From contig NC_077240.1 of NCBI RefSeq assembly GCF_947179165.1, positions 7,490,001 through 7,554,000 of the forward strand: 64,000 nucleotides of DNA, written 5' to 3'. Positions within the stretch are counted from its first letter, which is position 1, and each line of letters opens with the position of its first letter. The translations under genes and the position numbers were made by a program. Source of the stretch: Solanum dulcamara. Taxonomy: Eukaryota > Streptophyta > Magnoliopsida > Solanales > Solanaceae. The notes below the pieces were generated by a model that saw only the letters and a program-made list of their open reading frames with translations, was not told the DNA's origin and searched no databases. Shown in pieces: positions 1 through 9,900 of the stretch.

Positions 1-648
1 TCTTATGAAATGATATGAATGATGAAATGATATGAATAATGGATTTTTTATGCAATAAGGATAATTCTTGCATATTTGAATTACCAAATGTTTTAATGAG
101 CTATTCTACCGAATATGATGTTTAAATTCTTAAGTTATATGCTATGAATATTTTGAAATATTAAACTATTCTGTGGGATTGACTTAGTATCGAATGGGAC
201 ATTGAGGTGAGATTCGGTAAGAGAATCATTGTAGCAACCCCTTGTCTCATTAACTATGTGCCAACATAGGAGCCCTTGTAGGCTTAGGCTAATGGATCCA
301 TGAAAGCCCTTAAAGTTAAAGCTAAAGAAATGAATGAAATTGACGGAGTTCTACCTGGCAAGTTGTCTCCCCGGCCAACGTAGGGAGTTATGTTGGATTC
401 CATGTAATAGCTCGCATGGTCTTAAATGTTGGTTATGATTATTTTCCCACAAAATGAATATTTTAAAGGATATCTATATGATTTATTATGCATGCATTAC
501 ATTATGTTTCATATTACATAATTGTTATAATGTTTCCTCAATGTTCATGCATCCTTACATACTTAGTATGTTCAAAGTACTAACGCATACTCTTTTGCCT
601 ACATGATATGTATTGACCTTGAAGGTGATTTTCGAAAATTTGTACAAA

Positions 649-696
649 ACACGCGTGAACAGTAACACACGTGAACAGTAACACGCGTGAACAGTA
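649..696. repeat. 16-bp tandem repeat, three copies
   Basis: The unit acacgcgtgaacagta is present three times head to tail (649-664, 665-680, 681-696). The middle copy reads acacacgtgaacagta. The units carry acgcgt and cacgtg palindromes, sequences known as plant bZIP/bHLH binding cores. The repeat lies in the LTR and is not seen in the related LTR at 12336-15747. Confidence 0.85.
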
Positions 697-1781
697 ACTT
701 TTTGGGCAGAAAATGCCCCTTTCTTCCCATTTCAATATTTTTCATCATTTGTTTGAGTTCTTGAACTCCTTGAGGTGATTTGAGAAGAAATTTTCGAGGC
801 AAAGTGTTGGGTAAGTGGTTTTTGACCTAAAACCTTCCTTTTTCATTAAGTTTTTGACGATTTTAACTCTTAAATTTTAGTTTCAAACACCAAAAATCTT
901 TGTTTCTTCCCTAATCCGAATTTAAGGAAAATTGTGATTTCCAACTCGCTTTGAGCTCTATTTTTATGGGTTTTTCAACCATGAGTTCCTTATTACCAAT
1001 AGAATGAGATTGTTCAATAAATTTACAGATTTGACCCTTTTCAAAAATAGTTAATTTTTGAATCATTTTACCCCCGGTTCCGAAACCTATCAATATGGGT
1101 GTCATTGGATTCCTTGTGACGTGTATGTTTCATTGTTGATAGTGGGTTGTCATTCCGAGCGCTGAATTCGAGAGTTGCTTGTCCGGTGGAGGTATTCGAG
1201 TGCGGTTTCGACAATTGAGGTAGGTTTGGCTATCTTTCTTTGAGATTGAGATGGGGTAATTAGTCATTCATATGTTATAAACTTTGGGATGGGGTTGTAG
1301 TATAAGTTGAGAATGTTATATATATTGTGATGTCCGTGTGGAGGCTTATTTATTAATGTGTTGCCGTGACGGGGTTTATTTGTATTGCATAGCCCATGTG
1401 GGGGCCTTATTTGTTATCTTATTTGCTTTGAGAGCATGTGAATTATGATTTGCCTAAGAGAGAGGCTTGAGTATATTATTTGACTTGTGATGCCGCCTGA
1501 GAGATTGAGTTGGGGGTTTTGAGCATACTTGAGTATTGAAATATTGTTGAGAAAGGGGTGAATATTTAAATGAAAGTGTGTTCTTCCCGTTACTATTTAT
1601 TGAGGGTGAATATCATGTGTAGGTTAAGTTTTGAGAACTTTGAACCTTATACAACATGTGAGTTGATTATTACTTCCATACATATGTGTTTTGATGCATT
1701 CATCCTCATTCATCATATCTGAAACATGGGAAGTTGAGAAATATGGAAATTCTTTTTGAGAAAGAAAATGAAACACCTTTA

Positions 1782-1982
1782 AACCTTTGTATCTTGAGTC
1801 CCTGACCGAGGCAGTTTTCCGGCAGGGTAGTGGATGCATTGTGATCCCAACCTTTGTATCTTGAGTCCCTGACCGAGGCAGTTTTCCGGCAGGGTAGTGG
1901 ATGCATTGTGATCCTAACCTTTGTATCTTGAGTCCCTAACTGAGGCAGTTTTCCGGCAGGGTAGTGGATGCATTGTGATCCC
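1782..1982 (+). repeat. 67-bp tandem repeat, three copies in LTR
   Basis: A 67-bp unit beginning aacctttgtatcttgagtcc repeats three times (1782-1848, 1849-1915, 1916-1982). The first two copies are nearly identical and the third has a few changes (ctaactgag for ctgaccgag). The related LTR at 12336-15747 carries a single inverted copy near 13127-13195, so the array expanded in this LTR or its lineage. Confidence 0.9.
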
Positions 1983-2829
1983 GTGACCACGAGGAGGTGA
2001 TAAGGACAATGAGATATTGTGATTGAGATATATGGTCTGCGAGACCCCCATGGGTCCTGCTTGGTAGCACAGCTCGGCAGGTGTATACGACAGGCTGTGC
2101 GACAGTCTTGATTCCACCATACCACCACATCATTGCATCATCATATTGCATTGCATTGACATTTGTGCTGCTTGAATTATTTGATTAATTGTGATTATGA
2201 GTTGTTATTATGGGTTTACTTTACTCGTGCCACTATATATATAAACTGGCGGTACCGATGCCGAAGTGAGACTTTTCTGTATGCAAGTGGAAGCGTTCCT
2301 TAGTTTATTTCATAGGTTTGATTAATTCCTTATACTCAGTCAGCTAAAACCTACTGAGTACATGCGAATTGTACTCACCCCTAATTCTGTGTCCCTTTTT
2401 TATGCAGATACTAGTCGGGGTACCCCACGTGGCAGTTAATATTCTAGCGGATTGTGTATTCTCAGATTAGTGGTGAGGTCCCAGAATTCGGATCGTCACT
2501 AGTCTATCTTTATTTTTCAGTCTTTTGTATCATTCAGAGACTTATGTTGTATCTTTAGATTCGAACCTTGTATTAGATGCTCTTTATACTTATGACACCA
2601 GGTTTTGGGATAATTTCTTCATTGTTTTTTTTCTTTTTATTTAAATCGTGGCATCATGATATCACCATGTAGGGACCAGTGCTCCTTCTCGTTCTCCTCC
2701 ACGTGGTTAGTTGAGATTTCGTTGAAGACTACTTTTGGTGAGTTCCCATATTCCGGAAACAATACTCCTGGTACTTTCGAATTCCTCATTCGCCATGTCA
2801 CGTCTAGGCCCTAGGCTTGGGTCATGACA

Positions 2830-2865
2830 AGGGGCCATGCTAATCTTCTCTGTATCATTTGGGAC
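2830..2865 (-). ncRNA. U6 snRNA remnant interrupted by LTR
   Basis: Read on the minus strand, 2830-2857 matches the most conserved part of U6 snRNA: the ACAGAGA box region (gatacagagaagattagc) followed by atggcccct. Upstream, only gtccc of the usual 5' stem-loop is recognisable, so about two dozen bases of the 5' region appear deleted or diverged. Downstream of 'cccct' the U6 sequence stops and the LTR end begins, so the 3' half is missing from this side. A U6-type promoter is present at the expected distance (2888-2930). This is a broken U6 gene or pseudogene. The missing 3' half may lie beyond the left window edge, on the other side of the LTR. Confidence 0.75.
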
Positions 2866-2887
2866 AAGCTAGATTGATAGGTTCCGC

Positions 2888-2930
2888 TATATAAACAGCA
2901 CATAACTTTTCTCTGTAAGCGATGAGGGAG
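2888..2930 (-). promoter_or_regulatory. Pol III U6-type promoter (USE + TATA)
   Basis: On the minus strand, CTCCCTCATCG (2920-2930) matches the plant snRNA upstream sequence element RTCCCACATCG with two differences. It is followed after 24 bp by TTTATATA (2888-2895). The putative U6 start at 2865 lies 22 bp further on. A USE-TATA spacing of about 23-24 bp is the known signature of plant Pol III snRNA promoters; Pol II snRNA genes have about ten more. The geometry therefore supports a genuine former U6 gene rather than a promoterless retrocopy. Confidence 0.65.
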
Positions 2931-4477
2931 AAATAGCTGGTTGGGTCTTTCCGCTACCACGGGCCTCGAATCCATTTTTCCCTTGTTGTGGGTTGACTTA
3001 ATTGTGATGGGCCGACCTTCTTCTCTTACTTGGTTGGGTCGAGCTTCTTGCCTTCTCGAGTATTTACTCAAAATACCTATTAACTTCAAAATAGTTAAGT
3101 ATATCATCAAGGTCTCTAGTCATATCAATATGTATTACTAATGAGGGAAAACTCGTGTCCAGTATCCGTTCACAAATTTATATGTCGTAGATGATGTTCG
3201 TTAAATTATTTTAAATTTTTTATTTAAAATAAGTTTTATATATATTTATGTAATAGTAAATTATGGCATTAAGTGTAAAATGTATACGTGATAATATTAT
3301 TAAAATTACATAAATTACATATATATATTTGTGTGGTAGTAAATCATTTCACATAATTGAAGTATTCTTCTTCGACCGTCGATTTTTTACGTAGTTACAA
3401 AACTTACACAAATATCAGCGACATTTAAAATAATAAAACTATAACTAAAGGGTATGAATATAAAATTAAAGGGAATAGCTAAAGTTAATCCCACGGATTT
3501 CAAAAAGTTATACACTAATTAAATTAAGGTGGAACAAAAAACATGTTGTTGTTATTTTTTAATCTTTTTTTTTTATAAAAAGATATTCTTGGCTGAAGCA
3601 AGCATGTCGACATATTGTCGCCTGCTTCGACCTATAACTCCCTATTATATAATAAGAGAAAATATAATGGGGAATTTTCATAAATAGCTCTAATTAGAGT
3701 CTATTTTTATAAATTATAGTGAGATTTTGTTTTTGTTTCAAAATGTAACATCATTTTTTCTTTTAAAATTTAGCAAACATACGTTATCCGCACGCATACA
3801 AAATCTAATAATAACTAATAGCGCGGATATAATATCTTATTGTAACTGTATCTGTATGTATTTTCAAAGTAAAAATTAAATGTATGTGTGATCAATTGTA
3901 TGTGCATGCAGATATGAATGTGTGTATATATATGTGAAAACATCACATGTAATCAATTAAATTTTATGTTCGTGTTTTCAAACTTAATGTACATAACACC
4001 ATCCAAACTATACGGGAGATAAATTATATGTGAAATGTGTGTTGTCAACAAAGTAACACTGATTTTTCAGGTGCCAACTGAAACGTCGATGAATGAATAA
4101 GGTTAAGGATGAAGTAGACAGTATTGACGAATCACTTTATAGAATTATATAAAATATGTTATTGTTGTTTACTACTGTTCAGATACAAAATAAAAAAAAA
4201 TCTATATACCAACAATATAAAAAATATTCATATAGTCAAGTTACCTATGGAATAATCATAGGTAAATCTTTTGATAAACAATTAGTACTTGTTGATTTAG
4301 TAAGAAGTGTAACTGATATGCTCTTACATGTCAAAATTTACAAATATAATAAAATATTTTTTATATTATTAACATATATAATTTAAATTCGGTTAAAAAA
4401 AATTGCACCTCAAAGCAATGACAAATAATTTATTTTCCTGTTACTATTTTTACCTAAACTTAGATTTGGATTAGATC
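2931..4477. other. Intergenic, no gene recognised
   Basis: This is AT-rich sequence with only short ORFs of unrelated composition and no protein I recognise. A segment starting near 3668 (ggggaattttcataaatag) resembles the end of a Solanaceae MITE, but I could not find its partner end. Confidence 0.5.
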
Positions 4478-4489
4478 AATGCAAATTAT

Positions 4490-5673
4490 GGGATACAACA
4501 ACAACAACCCAGTTTGATCCCCCAATGTGGGATCTGGGGAGGGTAAAATTGTACGCAGACCTTACTCCTACCAAGGTAAGACGGCTGTTTCTGGGAGTCC
4601 CCGGCTCAATAAAGCATAAAAAGACGTTAGATAAGGTTTAAAAGTAAAGTGGTCAATAAGTTCAAAGCTATATGATAAGGCACAGAACGAAGACACTACA
4701 AATAAAAGAGAGTAATCAAAGTATGAAAAGTACGGTAAGTAAAAACTAATAAGATAATAGCAGACATCAGAGAACAAAAAAATTATAGTGTGCTAAAGCG
4801 TCTACTAATACGATAGACTACCGTGACTATGTACTAACCCTCTACCCTAATGTGGGTCCTCCACACCCTCCTATCTAAGGTCATGTCCTCGGTCAGCTGT
4901 AGCTGCGCCATGTCCTGTCTAATCACCTCTCCCCAATATTTTTTTGACTTACCCCTACCTCTTCTGAAACCATCCACGGCCAGCCTCTCACACCTCCACA
5001 CTGGGGCATCTGAGTCCCTCCTCTTCACATGCCCAAACCATCTCAGTCGCATTTCCCGCATCTTGTCTTCCACTGAGGCCACTCCTACCTTGTCCCGAAT
5101 AGCCTCGTTCCTAATTCTGCCGCTCTTGATATGCCCACACATCCATCTCAACATTCTCATCTCGGCAATTTTCATCCTTTGAACGTAGAAGACCTTAACT
5201 GGCCAACACTCCGCCCCATATAACATGACCGGTCTAACCACCACTTTGTAGAACTTGCCCTTAAGTTGTGGTGGCACCCTCTTATCACATAGCACACCGG
5301 AAGCAAGCCTTCATTTCATCCACCCTGCCCAAATACGGTGTGTGACATCCTCATCAATCTCCCTGCTTCCTTGCATGATAGACCCAAGGTACTTGAAACT
5401 ACTTTTCTTTTAGATGGCCTGGTCTCCAAGCCTAACTTTCGCGCCCGCTTCCTAAGGTGTCTCACTAAACTTGCACTCTAAGTACTCTGTCTTGATCCTA
5501 CTCAGCTTAAACCCTTTAGACTGTAGGGTATGTCTTCAATCCTCCGGCTTAGCATTAACTCCATTATGAGTTTCATCGATGAGGACTATGTCGTCCGCGA
5601 AAAGCATACACCATGACACCTCTCCTTGAATTTGTCGTGTTAACCCATCCATCACCAAGACAAATAAAAACGG
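4490..5673 (-). mobile_element. RTE-type LINE, 5'-truncated, with 12-bp TSD
   Basis: The minus strand encodes the C-terminal part of a non-LTR reverse transcriptase. A FADD catalytic motif with following IVLIDE is encoded near 5590-5610. The open part (4834-5295) contains the plant RTE-type signatures [21 protein letters not shown] and [11 protein letters not shown]. In-frame stops, for example near 5305 where a Trp codon is expected, make it defective. The 3' UTR ends with the family tail 'gtaaggtctgcgtaca ... gttgttgttg' at 4490-4600. The exact 12-bp repeat aatgcaaattat flanks the element (4478-4489 and 5674-5685) and defines both ends. The element is therefore a 1184-bp insertion truncated at its 5' end. 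Confidence 0.9.
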
Positions 5674-5685
5674 AATGCAAATTAT

Positions 5686-6980
5686 TAATTTGTCGATTAA
5701 GAAAGCAAAAAGGTGAAATTTATTTTTATTTTTTTTTAAAAAAGGGAAATATAACTTACAAGGACCTCTTTAAAATTAAATCGAGTATCAAAAGCGTACT
5801 TTGCTCAAAACAAAGCTTGAGGGGAGTTGGATGACATCTTTATAAAAGTGTTGGGTTAATGTTAACAATATAAAATATTATCTCCAACGTGGAAGGGGAA
5901 GGCGAAACGTGAGAGAAAAAAAGAAGGGGGCTTTATGGGTCTCGGCTTCTGTAATTCCGACATTGCTTTTGTGTTTTAGGGTCCTTCCTTTTGAACCTTA
6001 AAATTTTCAATTTTTTTTGGATATTTGAATTCAACCGCCAACGTACATCAACGCAAAAACGAAGGAGAGGAAAAGAGAGAGTGAGTTTTTCTCAACTGAA
6101 GGCTAAATTACAGACGAAAAAGGTGAGATTCTTGGCCTCAAAGTACCTAACAGTCTCTGGTTCTTGAAATTTTCTTCTATAATGGGTGTTTTATCTTTGT
6201 TTTCTTTTGTTGTCTTGTTTTGTGTAAATGGGGTTTTGTTGGTTTATCCCTAGATTGTGTCTTTTCAAGTTCTTGATTCTTGATCCTTTGACATATTTCG
6301 AGTGTTTTTCCTTTTTCTTTTGCTAATTGTCTTTGTTGATTTCTTGGGTTATGCTGGTCTATTAATGTAGTTCTTCTTTTGATAATCTGTTCAGGGTTTG
6401 AATTAGATTGAATAATTTCTTTTATTTTCTCTTATATCTTGGTTGTGGGTGGATTCTAGGGTTTTGTTTTGTTTTCTCTCATTGTTGGTAATTATAAATT
6501 TTATACCCTGTTTTGGGCTTCTGAGAAGAGATTTAACATTGGAGTGATGTATTATAGTTGTGTTTTTTTGAAGATTACATGTATCTTTAGTTAACTTCTC
6601 TTCATGTAAGTCTAGCACAGAAAAAATCTTGTTAAATTTGGAAGTGTATTGTAAATTCTGTTTATTTTAGTCAGTTTTCTTGTTTTGAGGTGTTGTAGAT
6701 CCATGTCAAGTATGAGTGTATGACACATTAATAAATTGGTGCTTTATTTTGTGATGGATTTTGTTGGTGCAGTTTGCCGTTGAAGTGGATGATGTTCTTT
6801 AAATTTTTTCTAACTTGGCCCTGCTTATCGTGATTTTTGTAGGCTGATCAGTCATTCCCTGTTTGTAGCAACGTAGTGCCAAAATATACAACCTAGCCGA
6901 TCCTTTTCTCATCGTTCTAAGAGTATTAAGTTTCAACTGACTAAAGGCTATTGCTCACCTGAATCAGTTTTTAAGGAAAG
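5686..6980 (+). promoter_or_regulatory. Promoter and 5' UTR of bromodomain gene
   Basis: This is the region between the LINE and the bromodomain start codon. A purine-rich leader (about 6050-6122) ends in aaaaag followed by gtgaga. A pyrimidine-rich stretch leads to ttttgtag at 6834-6842, so a leader intron at about 6123-6842 is likely. No ATG-initiated ORF of note precedes 6981. The transcription start is not determined. Confidence 0.5.
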
Positions 6981-9900
6981 ATGAAGCGACGTCGTGGAAG
7001 CAAAAAAGGTAAAGCAAAGAGGCTTCGGACAACAATTACAAGTGAGGGAGGATCTAATAATGGTAGCATGAACACAGAAAGTAGTTCTGGAACGGAAGAC
7101 ATTGACAATGATGGAGTTAACTCTGGCGTTGAGGCTGAGACACCATCTTCTACCGGAACTGATCAACCAGAAAAACCTGTGATTGCTAATTCTGTTGTGC
7201 CAAGAGATAAACCTCCAGGTTTAGCAGTTTATGGGCGTATGAAAGTAAAGATCAAAACATCAAAGCCATTAGATGCTCAGCTTAATTCTTCGGAAGTAGC
7301 TACTCATAGTGATACTGATAAAAGTAGCCAGCAAGCTGGTCCAGAAAAACAGGTTGTCTCTAATGAGAAAATGGAAGACAGTGCAAACTCATTGCCTGAG
7401 GCTAATGTAACTACCCCAGGAAATGTGCTAAAAAAATCTGGAGGCATAAAGATTAAATCTTCAAAGTGCTTCTCTTCAAGCATGAGCCCTTGTAGTAATG
7501 TTGAAATGGTGAAGGAAGAGAAGACAAAAAAACAAGAGCCCGAGTTACTTCACCGTGATTTGAGATTAAACAAGCAGGAACTAGACACTGCTTTGGAGGT
7601 AAGCCACGGCAAAGAATCTATTTGTCCTGGCATGTTCGCAAGATGTACATTTTAAAGTTTAAACATATTCCATATGCCATGTTTGGTTGGGTTATAGCTG
7701 TTCCCTGTTAGTTGGTAAGGAAGTAAAAGCTGACCGGAAGTATAATTGGAGGCTATTCCTTCATACCAACTATTTTAACCCCTCCAAAATTGGGCGTATA
7801 TGAGAATTTATGTACCTTTTACTTCCCTTTCACCCTAACCTTCACTTAGGGGTAGTAAGTACATCAATGATCTTCTCTTTTCTTCCCCCCCTCCCCACCT
7901 CCCATCTCTTTCATGGAACCAAACACAGTTTTAACATAGGTTACCATGCTAAGGAGATTCAGAATCTTAAAATACATCTTAATATCATCGCTTTTATACT
8001 AATTTATCTTAATTTCTTGTTAACTTAGGTCATAAAAAAAATTATGAAAATGGATGCTGCGGAGCCCTTCAATACTCCGGTTGATCCTATTGCTCTTGGA
8101 ATTCCTGTAAGTAAATAATTTATTTTCGTATATTTCTTTTATTCCATAGTATGTAATGTCATCTAGAGTTGGCCTTGGAGGTTCAAGTAAAAAAATTAAG
8201 AATCCCATGTCCATGTGGGACGGCTTTGCAAAGTAATAGAGAATCTTTGAAAATCTATTTGATTGAATAATAACACTATTGTAAATAGTTCTCAACTTCT
8301 CATGTAGGCTGAATAAAGTCCTCCGTATTTTTGGGGGGTCAACATCAGTCCGACTTCCATTGAAACAAGTTGCTTGTGGCATTATTTAAGTTCAAAATAT
8401 TACACTTCTAGACCAATATCAGGAAACTGGTTTTACCTAGGAATACAAAGAAAAAAACGAAGTGATGGCAAGGAAGTATGTAGAGGTTGTAGTCTTTGTC
8501 TTCTGAATATTGTCATATAATCTTTTGGATGCTTTTTCTTTTCCCTTTTGCCCTTCATCTAGTACATTAACAAATTCTTCTTCAACTGGTGTGGGGAACA
8601 GGATTATTTTGATGTTATTAATACACCTATGGATTTCGGGACGATATGTAGTAATCTGGAAAGTGGTGTCAAATACATAAACTCCGAGGACGTCTATAAG
8701 GATGTGCAGTATATATGGAACAATTGCTACAAGTATAATAATAAAGGTGATTATGTTATGGAGCTCATGAAGCGGGTGAAAAAGAACTTCGCTAAGTACT
8801 GGACAGCAGCTGGCTTATACAGTGATCATCTGCAAAGTAAATCTCTCTTGTACCTTAATATATTGTCATATCAGTATCACTCTGCTGAATTTACTTATAT
8901 GTTTGTCTTCCTTTTCTGCAAGTCTAGCAATTAAACTTTGTTCATCAACTTTGCATATTAACAGATGTAGCTTGCTTTCAGTCTTAAAACAGTTAATCAG
9001 CATTTAATTTATGTCGTCTTACCTTATTAGGTGCCGAAAGCAGTCAAATTAAGGAGCCTACACCTTTAAGTCATGGAAAGGAACCTACCAAAAGTGGTTC
9101 TTTAACTCACAAACACAACAAAAGGCTTCAAGGGTATGTTGCTCTATGATCTGTTTATGTACTTTCCTCGTTGGCCATCACTTAAATGCGCGGTCTAGAT
9201 ATGTTTGTATGATATAAATGTGGAAAAATTGAACACTTATTACGAGAAAAGAACAAATAGTTCACAATGTTTCTTAACCAGAATAAGAACAGGAGAGGGT
9301 TATCCTAGTGGTAAAGACACCAGCACCTCCACCTCCACCTCCAACCATAAGGTTGGTGTTCTAGCCAACGATGGAGCTAAGTGGTAAGGACCACTGTCGG
9401 GCTCCTGGACAGGGAGCTTGAGAAGTGGAATTTACGAAATCAGTTAAGAAAGTTTCTTATACAACCAGAAAAATGTTTATCGAGATGAAAATCTTTGTGT
9501 TAATTCTGCATTTTTTATTGATAAGGATTGGAAATGGAGGATGATAAATCACTGATAATTATATCTTTCTACTAAAACGGAAAATGGACAGGCTCCTCTC
9601 CAAACTTGATAGCTTAATTGCTATATTGTGAAGTCTCAGGTGATGTTTGCCTTCATGAAGCAACCATGTGCTGCAACTACTCTTATTCTGCTGCATTTTA
9701 CCATACCCCCCCCTTCCCCCCCAAAAAAAAATAAAAAAATAAAAAAAAATTTGGTATTCCTCTGGTAGTTGGCTGGATCTTTTTCTTTCCCATAATTTTA
9801 GGCGAATTTTATATATCCAAGAAAATATTTTCTTTCATGAAAGAAAAAATATAAAGAAATTCTTGGATGGTAAACATCTTTTCCTTCTGTTGGGAAAATG

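Larger units (their letters stand above)
1..2829 (+). mobile_element. Partial gypsy-type LTR at window edge
   Basis: Most of this interval is the same LTR family as the solo LTR at 12336-15747, in the opposite orientation. Shared landmarks include 'ttttacccccggttc', 'tttgtatcttgagtccc' and 'accaggttttgggat'. It ends at 2829 with the LTR-like terminus 'gggtcatgaca'. The 5' end lies outside the window. The first ~600 bases ('ctccccggccaacgtaggga' and neighbours) have no counterpart I could align in the other copy, so they may be a different subfamily or another element. Short ORFs inside are repeat-derived, not genes. No gag or pol is visible. Whether this is a solo LTR or part of a full element cannot be decided here. 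Confidence 0.7.

Noticed and set aside
1782..1982. CRISPR-like direct repeats
   Set aside because: The units are contiguous 67-bp tandem copies without unique spacers, inside a plant LTR.
1624..2151. Overlapping minus-strand ORFs of 60-140 codons
   Set aside because: They arise from the 67-bp tandem array and LTR sequence; the same peptides appear inverted at 12903-13269 in the other LTR.
4850..5182. Plus-strand ORF of 110 codons
   Set aside because: It is antisense to the LINE reverse transcriptase, which has recognisable motifs; the plus frame has none.
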